From positions 19,354 to 83,353 of the forward strand of contig NZ_JAPIUX010000008.1 of assembly GCF_026240015.1 (NCBI RefSeq): a DNA stretch of 64,000 nucleotides. Direction: 5' to 3'. The first letter of the stretch is position 1. Each line of letters starts with the position of its first letter. The notes under the pieces are model-generated. The model was not told where the DNA came from. It was given only the letters and a program-made list of their open reading frames with translations, and ran no database searches. The position numbers were made by a program, and so were the translations under genes. The stretch is from Acetobacter farinalis (GTDB taxonomy: Bacteria; Pseudomonadota; Alphaproteobacteria; Acetobacterales; Acetobacteraceae). Shown here piece by piece: positions 42,989-51,840 of the stretch.

Positions 42989-43279
42989 ATGGATACTCCC
43001 CCCAAAACGGACGCCGCCCTTCGGGATGAAGCTTTTCTCGAGGATGAGGCCGGAGGTCGCGCCTCATCCCTGTTTCTGAAAGAGCAGGGTGGCGCGCGTG
43101 GCCTGCGCCCGCCGGGGAATCAGTTGCCGGGGTTTGCACCGTTTGTGGCGGTTGCGGCTGTGCTGGTGGCGGTGTGGGCGTTCCTGTTCTTTACAGCCCC
43201 CAAGGATATGAAGCCCCAGCATCTGCATGTGTGTGAAACACAGGGGCCGGACAGCCAGCGGACACTCTGTCTGCATTAA
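42989..43279 (+). CDS. Small single-pass membrane protein, unknown
   Basis: The 96-residue product has a charged cytoplasmic N terminus, one transmembrane segment (about 49-70), and a short periplasmic tail with Cys82 and Cys94 that could form a disulfide. It lies 12 bases after thyX and may be cotranscribed with it. No family was recognised and the ribosome site is poor, but the clean membrane topology supports a real gene. Confidence 0.6.
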   Translation: MDTPPKTDAALRDEAFLEDEAGGRASSLFLKEQGGARGLRPPGNQLPGFAPFVAVAAVLVAVWAFLFFTAPKDMKPQHLHVCETQGPDSQRTLCLH

Positions 43280-43441
43280 AATTTGACATGATTGTCAAGC
43301 TCACTACTGTTTTCCCGGAACGACGTGCCGGGAACGGGGTGTGATGGCGTGGCAAGGCGCGCCAGTCCCGTCATGTTTATCATTATTTTTGCGGCGGACT
43401 GGCGTTCTGGCTATTCCGCACAGAAGATGGATAAAAGTGAC

Positions 43442-43723
43442 ATGCCTGCTTTCACACCGAAATTTTTAAAGACATTCTGCCTTGCCGCGACCGGTATCGC
43501 CCTGCTCGGCACGCTGGCCCCAGCCCGTGCGGAGGATACCCTGCGCCAGAAGCAAACCCAGGCCTGCAAGGGGGATGCTCTCAAGCTTTGCGCTCTTGCC
43601 ATTCCCAATGAAAAGAAAATCACCAGCTGCATGGAGCGCAAGAAAGACAGGCTGAGCCCCCAGTGCCGTGCGTTCTTTGATGCTCCGGCAGGATCCGGGA
43701 AAACTTCCGCGAAAAAACCCTGA
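43442..43723 (+). CDS. Small secreted cysteine-rich-repeat protein
   Basis: The 93-residue product has a signal peptide ending A-P-A-R-A (residue 30), then a compact domain with four Cys at 42, 50, 63 and 75 (C-x7-C-x12-C-x11-C) within A-C-K-G-D-A-L-K-L-C and M-x-x-K-K-x-x-L-S-P-Q-C-R. This matches a widespread but uncharacterised family of small periplasmic cysteine-rich proteins in Alphaproteobacteria. It ends with a Lys-rich tail. An in-frame ATG at 43427 is an alternative start. Confidence 0.75.
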   Translation: MPAFTPKFLKTFCLAATGIALLGTLAPARAEDTLRQKQTQACKGDALKLCALAIPNEKKITSCMERKKDRLSPQCRAFFDAPAGSGKTSAKKP

Positions 43724-44048
43724 TTTCTACAGGGGTTTTATGGTGCGTTATCATGTGGAGGATGTGCTGTCTGCCGGGATGCGGGAAGCTTCCCGGCAGC
43801 GTCTGCCACGGTGACTCCTGCCTGCAGCTATATTGAAAAAATGCAGGTTTTAAGAGGGGCTTCTGTTAAATGTTATATGGCCAATTATGGCATGAAGTGT
43901 GAGATATTTTGGTTTGAGAATGTGACAGTTGGTGCCTTATGACGGAAAGCACCAACTTGAACGAAGGTGGTACGAATAAAGTGTAGGAAAAACCTCTCAA
44001 TTATTATTGTGTTTTTCCCTAACTTCTTATCCGCATGCGTAAATCATT
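43724..44048. other. A+T-rich intergenic region before apbC
   Basis: These 325 bases hold no supported gene. Two inverted repeats are visible: CTGCCGGGA/TCCCGGCAG (43771-43799), which could end the small-protein transcript, and ATGCGTAAA/TTTACGCAT (44035-44056), which overlaps the apbC stop codon and could end that convergent transcript. Neither has a clear U-tract. Confidence 0.5.
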
Positions 44049-45200
44049 TTACGCATTCCTGTGCCGCAGGGCTTCCGCCGTTGCCTGCGCGATACGGCGG
44101 AACGCCTGTGCGCCTTCGCTTTCGGGGGCGCTGGCTACAATCGGGGCGCCTGCATCCCCCGTGGCGCGGATATCCGCCAGAAGGGGCACTTCCCCAAGGA
44201 AGGGCACACCCATGGCTTCGGCTTCCTTCCGTGCGCCGCCATGGCCGAACAGTTCGGTGTTATGGCCGCAATTCGGGCAGCAGAAATAGGACATGTTCTC
44301 AATCAGGCCGAGAACAGGCACGTTCATTTTCTCAAACATGGTCACACCGCGCCGCGCATCAATCAGCGCGATATCCTGCGGTGTAGAGACAATAACGGCC
44401 CCGGCCAGCGGCACTTTCTGCATCAGGGAGAGCTGTGCGTCTCCGGTGCCGGGGGGCATGTCCACCACCAGAACATCCAGAGGGCCCCAGTCCACGTCTG
44501 TCAGAAACTGGTTGATAGCGCCCATCACCATGGGGCCGCGCCAGATCATGGCCTGCTTTTCATCCACCAGCATGCCAATGGACACGGCGCGGAGGCCCCA
44601 GACTTCCATGGGCTGCAGGCGGCCTTCCCGTGCTTCCGGCTTGCTCTCCGTGCCCAGCATGCGGTGCAGGGAGGGGCCGTGAATATCGGCATCCATCAGG
44701 CCCACGCGCAGCCCTTCCTGCGCCAGCCCGATGGCCAGATTGGTGGCTGTGGTGGATTTGCCCACGCCACCCTTGCCGGAGGCGACGGCAATAATGGCCT
44801 TCACATCTGGCAGCACCGGGGTGCCCGGAGCCGGAGCAGGGCCACCAAACGGCCGGTGTCCACCGCCCGCAGCGGCTTTCGGCGGCGGAGCAGCAGCTCG
44901 CCCGCCCTGTGTAGCAGCTTCGGCGGGTGTTCCAGCGCCTGCCGGACGGTGGGCGGTCAGGATCACATTGGCGCTCTGCACACCCGGGAGTTTTTCCAGT
45001 GCGATTTTTGCTTCATCGCAGAGCGGTGCAAGGCGGGCAGCCTGCTCTTTCGCTACGGCCAGAGCCACGCCTAGCCGCCCGTCTTCCAGCCGGAATCCTT
45101 CCAGCTTGGTCAGGGCAAGCAGGGAGTGCCCTGTCTGCGCATCCCGAACGGAATCCAGCACGCGGGCGATGTCATCATGATGAAGGGGGGAGGAGACCAC
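44049..45200 (-). CDS. apbC: Mrp/NBP35-type iron-sulfur carrier ATPase ApbC
   Basis: This 383-residue P-loop protein loads or carries [4Fe-4S] clusters for target enzymes. It has an N-terminal MIP18-like domain (about 5-85), a Pro/Ala/Gly-rich linker (about 86-130), and the Mrp ATPase domain with the deviant Walker A G-K-G-G-V-G-K-S, D-x-D-I-x-G-P-S, and the cluster motif C-C-P-N-C-G. Clients in this window could include aconitase, class I fumarase, ThiC and IlvD, but that link is general biology, not shown here. It is divergent from opgC. Confidence 0.95.
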   Translation of the reverse strand: MVSSPLHHDDIARVLDSVRDAQTGHSLLALTKLEGFRLEDGRLGVALAVAKEQAARLAPLCDEAKIALEKLPGVQSANVILTAHRPAGAGTPAEAATQGGRAAAPPPKAAAGGGHRPFGGPAPAPGTPVLPDVKAIIAVASGKGGVGKSTTATNLAIGLAQEGLRVGLMDADIHGPSLHRMLGTESKPEAREGRLQPMEVWGLRAVSIGMLVDEKQAMIWRGPMVMGAINQFLTDVDWGPLDVLVVDMPPGTGDAQLSLMQKVPLAGAVIVSTPQDIALIDARRGVTMFEKMNVPVLGLIENMSYFCCPNCGHNTELFGHGGARKEAEAMGVPFLGEVPLLADIRATGDAGAPIVASAPESEGAQAFRRIAQATAEALRHRNA

Positions 45201-45445
45201 TGTTTTTCGTCCTGACTCTGTGGCGGAAGGCTCTGTTGCCCTGTTGGCAACAGCATGAGGCTGCTGCCGTCAAGGAGAATATGGCGGGTGAGGTGAGGCT
45301 GGCGGCGGAGAATGTGGAGGGAATGTATTGCGTGCCCATGGTTTTGGCGCTTTTGTCCGGAATCCTGAGCGCGTAAAGAAGGCGCAGGGCAGGCCTCTCC
45401 TCAGGAGCGGTCTGAGGCTGAGGGAAAAGGGGCTGATCCATTATT

Positions 45446-46624
45446 ATGAGTGCACCATCGCCGGATCAGTCTTCCGTGAACGCTCCTGCGCCGAATGCTC
45501 CCGCTCCGGGGCAGCCCGGCCCAAACGCTCCGCGCTCTGTGCGGGATCACAGGATTGACGCCCTGCGCGGTGTGGCCCTGCTGATGATGTTTGTGGACCA
45601 CATTCCTCAAAGCCTGCTCAACCGTTTTACCATGCGCAATGTCGGGTTTGCCGATGCCGCGGAAATTTTTGTTCTGCTGGCGGGTTATGCCTCGTGGCTG
45701 GCATACGGGCGCGGGTTTCGCAAATACGGGGTGGTGGAGTGCCTTAAGCGCATCGCCCGCCGGTGTGTGCAGCTCTACATCGGGCAGACCATTATGGTGG
45801 TGGTCTCTGTCTTCAGCATCCGTATCTGGCGGCATTATACGCCGGTGCCGGTGGATTTTCTGGAACCTGAACTGGCGCACGGGCTGAGCTGGGTCTGGCG
45901 CGTGATGATGTTTGATGCGCTGCCCAGTAACCTGAATATCCTGCCTCTTTATATCATCCTGCTGGGTGGGTTTCCGCTTTTTTATGGTCTGATGCGTATC
46001 CACCGTTCTCTGGCGCTGCTTCTGTCCGGTGCGGTGTGGATGCTGGTCAATCTGGACCCGGACGTGAACCTGCCCAACTGGCTGGACCCGGATGGCTGGT
46101 ACTTCAACCCGTTTGCCTGGCAGTTCCTGTTCGCGCTGGGGGCCACGGCGTCCGCCGAGACAGAGCGGCGCGGTGCCGATTTCCCCCGCGTGCGCCTGAT
46201 GGTTGTATGCTGTGTGCTGTATCTGCTGTTTTCCGCTTTTCAGGCGTTCCCATGGACTTTGTGGGGGCTGCCGGACCTGCGGCCGTTTGGCAGCATGATC
46301 ATGCCGGAAAAAAGCTGGCTCTCACCTTTGCGGCTGCTGGATGTGATGGCCATTTTCTATTTGGTGCAATCCTCCGCCAAGGCCCGGACATGGGCGGCGG
46401 AGTCCCGCATGGGGCGGCTTCTGGCCCGTGTGGGGCGGCATTCTCTGGAAATTTTTGTGGTGGGCACGCTGCTGGATCTCTACGCGCGCCTGCTGTTCAG
46501 CACCTTTGGAGATGGCTGGCTGTTGCAGATTGTGGTGAATCTGGCGGGTCTGGGCATTCTGTTTTCTCTGGCGGACTGGCTGGATGGCTACAGAAAGCGC
46601 CAGCGTGCGGCGCAGGCCGCCTGA
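45446..46624 (+). CDS. opgC: OpgC-family membrane acyltransferase
   Basis: The 392-residue inner-membrane protein has about ten hydrophobic helices after a 30-residue Pro/Ala-rich cytoplasmic N terminus. The first block R-D-H-R-I-D-A-L-R-G-V-A-L-L-M-M-F-V-D-H-I-P is typical of OpgC, which succinylates osmoregulated periplasmic glucans. In many Alphaproteobacteria relatives modify other glycans. No opgG/opgH lies in the window, though a beta-glucanase-like gene is 8 kb away. The acceptor is therefore inferred. Confidence 0.85.
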   Translation: MSAPSPDQSSVNAPAPNAPAPGQPGPNAPRSVRDHRIDALRGVALLMMFVDHIPQSLLNRFTMRNVGFADAAEIFVLLAGYASWLAYGRGFRKYGVVECLKRIARRCVQLYIGQTIMVVVSVFSIRIWRHYTPVPVDFLEPELAHGLSWVWRVMMFDALPSNLNILPLYIILLGGFPLFYGLMRIHRSLALLLSGAVWMLVNLDPDVNLPNWLDPDGWYFNPFAWQFLFALGATASAETERRGADFPRVRLMVVCCVLYLLFSAFQAFPWTLWGLPDLRPFGSMIMPEKSWLSPLRLLDVMAIFYLVQSSAKARTWAAESRMGRLLARVGRHSLEIFVVGTLLDLYARLLFSTFGDGWLLQIVVNLAGLGILFSLADWLDGYRKRQRAAQAA

Positions 46625-46708
46625 ACCCTGCAGGCGCGGTGCCGGGGGGCGGTGTGTGTGAAACAGGCTGACGTTGTGGCAGGATCGTGCGATAGACTAG
46701 GGTCTGAT

Positions 46709-48307
46709 ATGATTTCTGTCCGTTTGAGAGTGTATGCGCCCATGCGTCTGTCCGTTCATCTCCTTCGTGCCGGTTCCCTCTCCTGCCTGCTGCTGGCGGG
46801 TGTTTCCGGCCCGGTTGCGGCATGGGCAGCGGAGGGAGCTGCCCTGCCAGCCACACCACAGGCTGTGGCTCCAGTGGCGGGCCGGATGCATGGTGCGCCG
46901 GACAGCTTTGCGGATCTGGCAGCCAGACTGCTGCCTGCCGTGGTGAACGTGTCCACTACCCAGACGGTCAAAAGCGGCTCGGATGAAGAGGATGAGGACG
47001 GTGAGGGCGGGGATGACCAGCTTCCCCAGATGCCCAACTTCCCGCAGGGCTCGCCCTTTGAGAAATTTTTTCATGATTTCATGAACCGGCAGAGCAGCCC
47101 GGATGCTCCGCCGCGCCGCATGCAGGCACTGGGTTCCGGGTTTATTATCGACCCCGCCGGCTATATCGTGACGAACAATCACGTGATCCGCCATGCGGAC
47201 AAGATTACGGTGACCCTGCAGGACAATACGGTGCTGACAGCCCGCGCTGTGGGGCATGATGACCGGACAGACCTCGCCCTGCTGAAGGTGGACAGCAAGA
47301 AGCCCCTTCCCGCCGTCCATTTCGGCGATAGCGACAAGCGCCGGGTGGGGGACTGGGTTCTGGCCATTGGTAATCCCTTCGGCCTTTCCGGCACCGTTAC
47401 CGCCGGGATCATCTCTTCACGCGGGCGCAATATCGATCAGGGCCCGTATGATGATTTCATCCAGACAGACGCCCCCATCAACAAGGGGAACTCCGGTGGC
47501 CCGCTGTTTGATATGGATGGGAACGTCATCGGGGTGAATACCGCCATTTATTCGCCCTCCGGCGGCTCTGTCGGGATTGGCTTCTCCATCCCGGCCAATG
47601 AGGCGCGCGGCATTGTTGAGCAGTTGCGGAAAACCGGAAAAGTGTCCCGTGGCTGGCTGGGTGTGCGCATCCAGAACGTGACGCAGGACATTGCGGATGG
47701 CCTTGGCCTCAGCCCGGCCCGCGGCGCGCTGGTGGCGGGTGTGGAAAAGGATGGCCCCGCCGCGAAGGCAAAACTCCAGACCGGCGATGTGATCCAGACG
47801 CTGGATGGCCAGCCTGTTGAAGGCAAGGCCCTGCCTCGCCTGTCCGCCCAGTTGCCGGTGGGCACGGTGGCGCATCTGGGCGTGTGGCGTCACGGCAAGA
47901 CCGTGGATGTGCCGGTGACCATCGGCATGCTGCCCGAACCTGCGGCGGAGCCGGATGCCAAGCCTGCAGCCGCCCCGAAGGGAGCAGCGGAGGTCAGTCT
48001 TTCCACGCTCGGGTTCTCCGTGGGGCCGCTGGATGCGGCAGCCCGCCAGAAATACAACCTGCCTGCGGGGCAGAAAGGCGTGCTTGTCACCTCCGTGAAG
48101 GATGGCGGTCTGGCGTCTGACCGTGGCCTGCGGGAAGGGGATGTGGTGACAGAGGTGCAGCAGGCGGAAGTCACCAGCCCGGCGGACCTGAAAAAGCGGA
48201 TTGAAGCCGCGCAGAAAGCCAACAAGAAATCCGTGCTCCTGCTGGTGCATGATGCGGATGGCCTGCGTTGGGTGCCGTTCCCTCTGAATGGTGAGGATGC
48301 TCCCTGA
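46709..48307 (+). CDS. Do/HtrA family periplasmic serine protease
   Basis: This protein of about 532 residues is of the DegP/DegQ type: signal peptide, trypsin-like domain, two PDZ domains. With the start at 46709 the triad is His158 (T-N-N-H-V-I), Asp188 (T-D-L-A-L-L-K-V) and Ser262 (G-N-S-G-G-P-L-F). PDZ1 starts near 310 and PDZ2 near 430. The loop before the protease core is unusually acidic (S-D-E-E-D-E-D-G-E-G-G-D-D, 90-102). It degrades or refolds damaged envelope proteins. ATG 46742 is an alternative start giving a more compact signal peptide. It overlaps the next gene by 20 bases. Confidence 0.93.
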   Translation: MISVRLRVYAPMRLSVHLLRAGSLSCLLLAGVSGPVAAWAAEGAALPATPQAVAPVAGRMHGAPDSFADLAARLLPAVVNVSTTQTVKSGSDEEDEDGEGGDDQLPQMPNFPQGSPFEKFFHDFMNRQSSPDAPPRRMQALGSGFIIDPAGYIVTNNHVIRHADKITVTLQDNTVLTARAVGHDDRTDLALLKVDSKKPLPAVHFGDSDKRRVGDWVLAIGNPFGLSGTVTAGIISSRGRNIDQGPYDDFIQTDAPINKGNSGGPLFDMDGNVIGVNTAIYSPSGGSVGIGFSIPANEARGIVEQLRKTGKVSRGWLGVRIQNVTQDIADGLGLSPARGALVAGVEKDGPAAKAKLQTGDVIQTLDGQPVEGKALPRLSAQLPVGTVAHLGVWRHGKTVDVPVTIGMLPEPAAEPDAKPAAAPKGAAEVSLSTLGFSVGPLDAAARQKYNLPAGQKGVLVTSVKDGGLASDRGLREGDVVTEVQQAEVTSPADLKKRIEAAQKANKKSVLLLVHDADGLRWVPFPLNGEDAP

Positions 48308-49391
48308 CCCTATGGCGCGATTTCTGCCTGTGGCTGGAATACAGGGCAGAATTCTGAGGCCGCTCAGGGTCTTGTTTTCCGCCCCATGGCTGGGGAATCC
48401 GGTTGCGCGGCAGACCATCAGGCTGCTGGTGTCTGTCGGGCTGTGCGGGTGCGTCACATGGATCACGCACCTTCAGGAACCCGGCTGGGCGTTGATCACG
48501 TCTGTCATCGTAACGCAAAGCAGTATTACGGAAACGCTTTCCAGCGGGCGTTACCAGCTCGTGGGCACCTTGATCGGGGCTGCGGCCAGCATTCTGCCCA
48601 TTACGCTCATGCTGTATCACTGGCCGCTCTGGCAGGCCTTTGTGGTGGCTTTTGTGCCGCTGGCCGTGCTGGCGTCCTGGCGGCCCGGCACGCGCATGAG
48701 CGTGGTCACGCTCATGATCGCCACGCTGTTTACCACGCCGAATGACCCCTATCTGCTCCCGATTGAGCGTGTGCTGTCCATCCTGATCGGTGTGGGGGTG
48801 TCCATGCTCGTCACTTACGTGGTGCTGCATGAACAGGCCCGGAGGGACGCGTTCAGGAATGCGGCCCTCACGGTGCGCCAGATTGTCGGGATGCTGACCC
48901 ATGCGGGGCGGCAGGATATGGACTGGTCACAGATTCAGGATCTGAATGATGCGTGTGTGCTGTCCCTGCGCAAGGTTCAGACAGCGGTAGAGGAAGCCCG
49001 GCGCGAGCACTGGCGTCCGCTGGAGCAGCGGGACCCCATGCTGGCGCAACTGCCTAAAGTGCTGCGTCAACTCCAGATGGATACGCTGGTGGTGGCGCGT
49101 GCGGTTTTGCGAGGGGAGACGCGTCCTGTGCCAGATGCCGCGCAGGCCTCGGGTGTTGAACCGCTCAGCCCGGGCCTGATGCGTGGGTTTGACTGGATTA
49201 TCAGCCGTTGCGAAGGTGAGGCCGTGGCCCGCACGGGAGAAGAATATCGCGTGGCGGCGGGGGTTATGGCCGGTTTGTCGGATGAAGCCGCGCAGGCTGA
49301 CGAGATCATGCATTTTGTGGTGGGGATTTTGCAGACAGATCTGAAAGCCCTCATCCACCTTCTGGGGCAGGATGATACCGCGCAGGCCTGA
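48288..49391 (+). CDS. FUSC family membrane protein (aromatic-acid exporter-like)
   Basis: This protein of about 360 residues has six hydrophobic segments in its first half (about 40-190) with the FUSC-type block W-A-L-I-T-S-V-I-V-T-Q-S-S-I-T-E-T, and a helical cytoplasmic C-terminal half. FUSC members export aromatic carboxylic acids or act in drug efflux, but many are uncharacterised. Starts at 48288, 48297 and 48312 are possible; all begin inside or just after the end of the HtrA gene, so the two are probably coupled. Confidence 0.82.
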   Translation: MVRMLPDPMARFLPVAGIQGRILRPLRVLFSAPWLGNPVARQTIRLLVSVGLCGCVTWITHLQEPGWALITSVIVTQSSITETLSSGRYQLVGTLIGAAASILPITLMLYHWPLWQAFVVAFVPLAVLASWRPGTRMSVVTLMIATLFTTPNDPYLLPIERVLSILIGVGVSMLVTYVVLHEQARRDAFRNAALTVRQIVGMLTHAGRQDMDWSQIQDLNDACVLSLRKVQTAVEEARREHWRPLEQRDPMLAQLPKVLRQLQMDTLVVARAVLRGETRPVPDAAQASGVEPLSPGLMRGFDWIISRCEGEAVARTGEEYRVAAGVMAGLSDEAAQADEIMHFVVGILQTDLKALIHLLGQDDTAQA

Positions 49392-49438
49392 GGGCTCCGC
49401 TATCGTTCAGAGCTTTTTATCACACGGAGGCTTCTGTC

Positions 49439-50422
49439 ATGGATCAGGAAATCAATACCGTCATACGTGTGCATGCACCGGGCGGGCCGGATGTCATGCA
49501 GGTGGAAACCCTGCCAGTGCCGCAGCCGGGGCCGGGTGAAGTTCTGCTGCGGCAGGAGGCCATAGGGGTCAATTTCATTGATACCTATTTCCGTTCCGGC
49601 CTTTACAAATTTCCAGCACTTCCCGGGATTCCCGGCATGGAAGGAGCCGGGGTGATCGAGGCGGTTGGTCCGGGTGTGACCACCCTCACGCCCGGTATGC
49701 GCGTGGCCTATGCCGGTGTGCTTGGGGGCTATGCCCGTTACCGGATTCTGGCGGCGGACAAGGTTGTGGTTCTGCCCGAGCAGATTTCCTTCGAGACGGC
49801 GGCAGGCGTCATGCTGCGCGGGCTTTCGGCCCATATGCTGTTGCGGCAGGTTTATCCGGTGCGGAAAGGGGAAATCATTCTGGTCTATGCGGCGGCCGGA
49901 GGTGTCGGGCAGTTGCTGTGCCAGTGGGGGCGGTTTTTGGGGGCGCGGGTTATTGGTGTCACGTCCACCCCCGAAAAGGCCGCTCTGGCACGCGCCTGTG
50001 GCGCTGAGGAGGTGCTGGTCGGCACGGAAAACCTGCCGCAGCGTGTGCGGGACCTGACAGAAGGAGCCATGGTGCCGGTGGTGTATGACAGCATCGGGCG
50101 GGATACGTTCGAGGTCAGTCTCTCCTGTCTCGCCCCGCGCGGCCTGATGGTGAGCTACGGGAACGCATCCGGCCCGGTGACAGGTGTGGATGTGGGCACA
50201 CTGGCAGCGCATGGCAGCCTGTATCTCACCCGGACCTCTCTCATAACCTATATCGCGAAAAGGCCTGAGCTTGAGGCTTCCGCGGCGGAGATGTTCAGTT
50301 TGCTCGGGCAGGGGGTTCTGCGGCCTTCCATCGGGCAACGCTTTGCCCTGAAGGACGCCGCGCAGGCTCACAGGGCACTGGAGTCGCGCGCCACAACGGG
50401 CAGCACCATTCTGCTGCCATAG
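49439..50422 (+). CDS. NADPH:quinone oxidoreductase, zeta-crystallin type
   Basis: The 327-residue medium-chain reductase has the quinone-oxidoreductase layout: N-terminal GroES-like domain with A-I-G-V-N-F-I-D-T-Y-F-R-S-G-L-Y, then a Rossmann domain with A-A-A-G-G-V-G-Q-L-L-C-Q-W. The zinc-binding Cys cluster of alcohol dehydrogenases is absent, as expected for this group. It reduces quinones or conjugated carbonyls with NADPH in the cytoplasm. The ribosome site GGAGG precedes the ATG; 47 bases separate it from the FUSC gene. Confidence 0.93.
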   Translation: MDQEINTVIRVHAPGGPDVMQVETLPVPQPGPGEVLLRQEAIGVNFIDTYFRSGLYKFPALPGIPGMEGAGVIEAVGPGVTTLTPGMRVAYAGVLGGYARYRILAADKVVVLPEQISFETAAGVMLRGLSAHMLLRQVYPVRKGEIILVYAAAGGVGQLLCQWGRFLGARVIGVTSTPEKAALARACGAEEVLVGTENLPQRVRDLTEGAMVPVVYDSIGRDTFEVSLSCLAPRGLMVSYGNASGPVTGVDVGTLAAHGSLYLTRTSLITYIAKRPELEASAAEMFSLLGQGVLRPSIGQRFALKDAAQAHRALESRATTGSTILLP

Positions 50423-50662
50423 GGCGGCGTGCTCCTGTCAGTCTGTCTAAAAATCTGGCGGATGCCGCGGCCTGCGGAGGACTCCCGGGGTCTCGCGGCA
50501 GTCTGGCACAAGACGTGGGGTGTCTGTCCCGCGTTTTAAAGGCGTGGCGGCGGGAGCACAGGCATGCGGGCGTTAGCGCATGACGCGCCTCCACGGATGC
50601 GTTAGAATTGCTCTGTTCGCCCCGCGTGATGGGTGGAAAAAAGAATGCAAGGATAGTCTGAT

Positions 50663-50776
50663 ATGCCTAAATGTCCGGTAAAATGCCCGAAATCCCCCTG
50701 CCTGCGTGGCCTGCTGATTGCTGGGCTGATTGCATCCGCGGTTTATTTCTTCCGCAAGAAGAAGTGCTGCAACTGA
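50663..50776 (+). CDS. 37-residue cysteine-rich membrane miniprotein
   Basis: A short frame (ATG 50663 to TGA 50774-50776) encodes a Cys-rich basic head (C4, C8, C13 in C-P-V-K-C-P-K-S-P-C), one hydrophobic helix (L-L-I-A-G-L-I-A-S-A-V-Y-F-F, about 17-30), and a basic Cys tail (R-K-K-K-C-C-N). AAGGAT precedes the ATG at suitable spacing, and a strong Rho-independent terminator follows 30 bases after the stop, so this looks like a complete small transcription unit. I do not recognise a family. The Cys pairs suggest metal binding or redox function at the membrane, as inference. Confidence 0.6.
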   Translation: MPKCPVKCPKSPCLRGLLIAGLIASAVYFFRKKKCCN

Positions 50777-50806
50777 AGCTGGTTCTCTGACCAGGCGGAC
50801 GTAGCC

Positions 50807-50841
50807 AAAAGCCCGACCGGTCTTCCGGACGGGCTTTTTTA
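50807..50841 (+). terminator. Rho-independent terminator of the miniprotein gene
   Basis: AAAAGCCCG ... CGGGCTTTTTT with inner pairing GGTCTTCC loop region and a six-T tail. There is no other plus-strand gene between here and the quinone oxidoreductase except the miniprotein. Confidence 0.88.
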
Positions 50842-51001
50842 TTGGCGGGTCACGTTTCACATTTCAGGCACATGCGCGTTGAGGTAGAGCAATGCAGTGG
50901 AAGCTGCTTGTGTTATGATGGCGGCTCTGTATCAGACTATCGTGATAACCGCTGTCTGCTTCCCTGTGCTGTCAGACTGATTTCAAAAAAGGATAAGGGC
51001 G

Positions 51002-51703
51002 TTGCATCCTATCGTCTCCCGTCTTTCTGCTCTGGTTGCAGGGTCCATGGTCGCGTGTGCGTTCACTGTTGGTGGCGTGGTGGCTTCTGGCCTGCCTTCC
51101 GTAGCGCATGCCCAGGCTTCGGTTCTGCTCAAGAACCAGTCTGCCAAAGCCGTTGTTGAAACGGTGGACCATGAAGCCCGTGAGCTTCTGCTGCGTGAAG
51201 CCAATGGCCATCTGATTACTATTGAATATGGTGCTGCTGTGCGGGACCTGCCGCATGTGAACGCCGGTGACAAGCTGAGCATCCGCTTTGTGGAAACGCT
51301 GGGTGCGGACATTGCAGCACCGGGCAGCCCGCTGCCGGAATCTACGCTGACAACCGCCAGAGGGTATGTGCATGGCCACCCGCGCGGCGTGATTGCAGCG
51401 TTCCGCCGTGAACGCGCAACCGTGCAGACCATTGACCTTGCAACCCACACCCTCTCCTTCGTGACGACAGATGGGGAATCTCATATTGCCGTCATGCGCA
51501 TCAAAGCCATGCAGGAGTTCATGGCAGGCCTGAAGGTTGGGGATGTGATTGACATCACCCGTATGGAATCCATTTCCTACGTGATCCTGAACGACACGGT
51601 TGCCCCGGCGGCTGACCAGACCAGCGCTGCCCCTGTGGCAACTCCGGCTACCCCCGCAGTTCCTGCTGTTCCAGCAGCGCCTGTGGCTCCTGCGGCTCAG
51701 TAA
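51002..51703 (+). CDS. Secreted protein of unknown function, beta-barrel-like
   Basis: The 233-residue product begins at TTG 51002 after AAGGATAAGGG and has a signal peptide cut near residue 37 (V-A-H-A). The mature part has two similar halves of beta-rich sequence with short repeats (A-V-V-E-T-V-D-H-E-A-R-E-L-L-L versus A-T-V-Q-T-I-D-L-A-T-H-T-L-S-F, and the blocks A-G-D-K-L-S-I and V-G-D-V-I-D-I). The layout recalls small OB/SH3-like barrels. The tail is a Pro/Ala-rich spacer of about 35 residues. No family was recognised; a periplasmic or cell-surface role is likely. Confidence 0.75.
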   Translation: MHPIVSRLSALVAGSMVACAFTVGGVVASGLPSVAHAQASVLLKNQSAKAVVETVDHEARELLLREANGHLITIEYGAAVRDLPHVNAGDKLSIRFVETLGADIAAPGSPLPESTLTTARGYVHGHPRGVIAAFRRERATVQTIDLATHTLSFVTTDGESHIAVMRIKAMQEFMAGLKVGDVIDITRMESISYVILNDTVAPAADQTSAAPVATPATPAVPAVPAAPVAPAAQ

Positions 51704-51732
51704 GTGCTCTGATTTTTCAGAAGTCATGAAAG

Positions 51733-51760
51733 AGGCGTCCCATTCCGGGGCGCCTTTTTT
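51733..51760 (+). terminator. Rho-independent terminator of the secreted-protein gene
   Basis: The stem AGGCG-T-CCC / GGG-G-CGCCT with loop ATTCC is followed by TTTTTT, about 30 bases after the stop. Confidence 0.88.
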
Positions 51761-51840
51761 GTTTGTGGGGTGCTGGCCGCTATCATCTCACCAGATTTTA
51801 TAAGACTATTGCGATCTGATACGTGTTGGATTTGCAGCGC

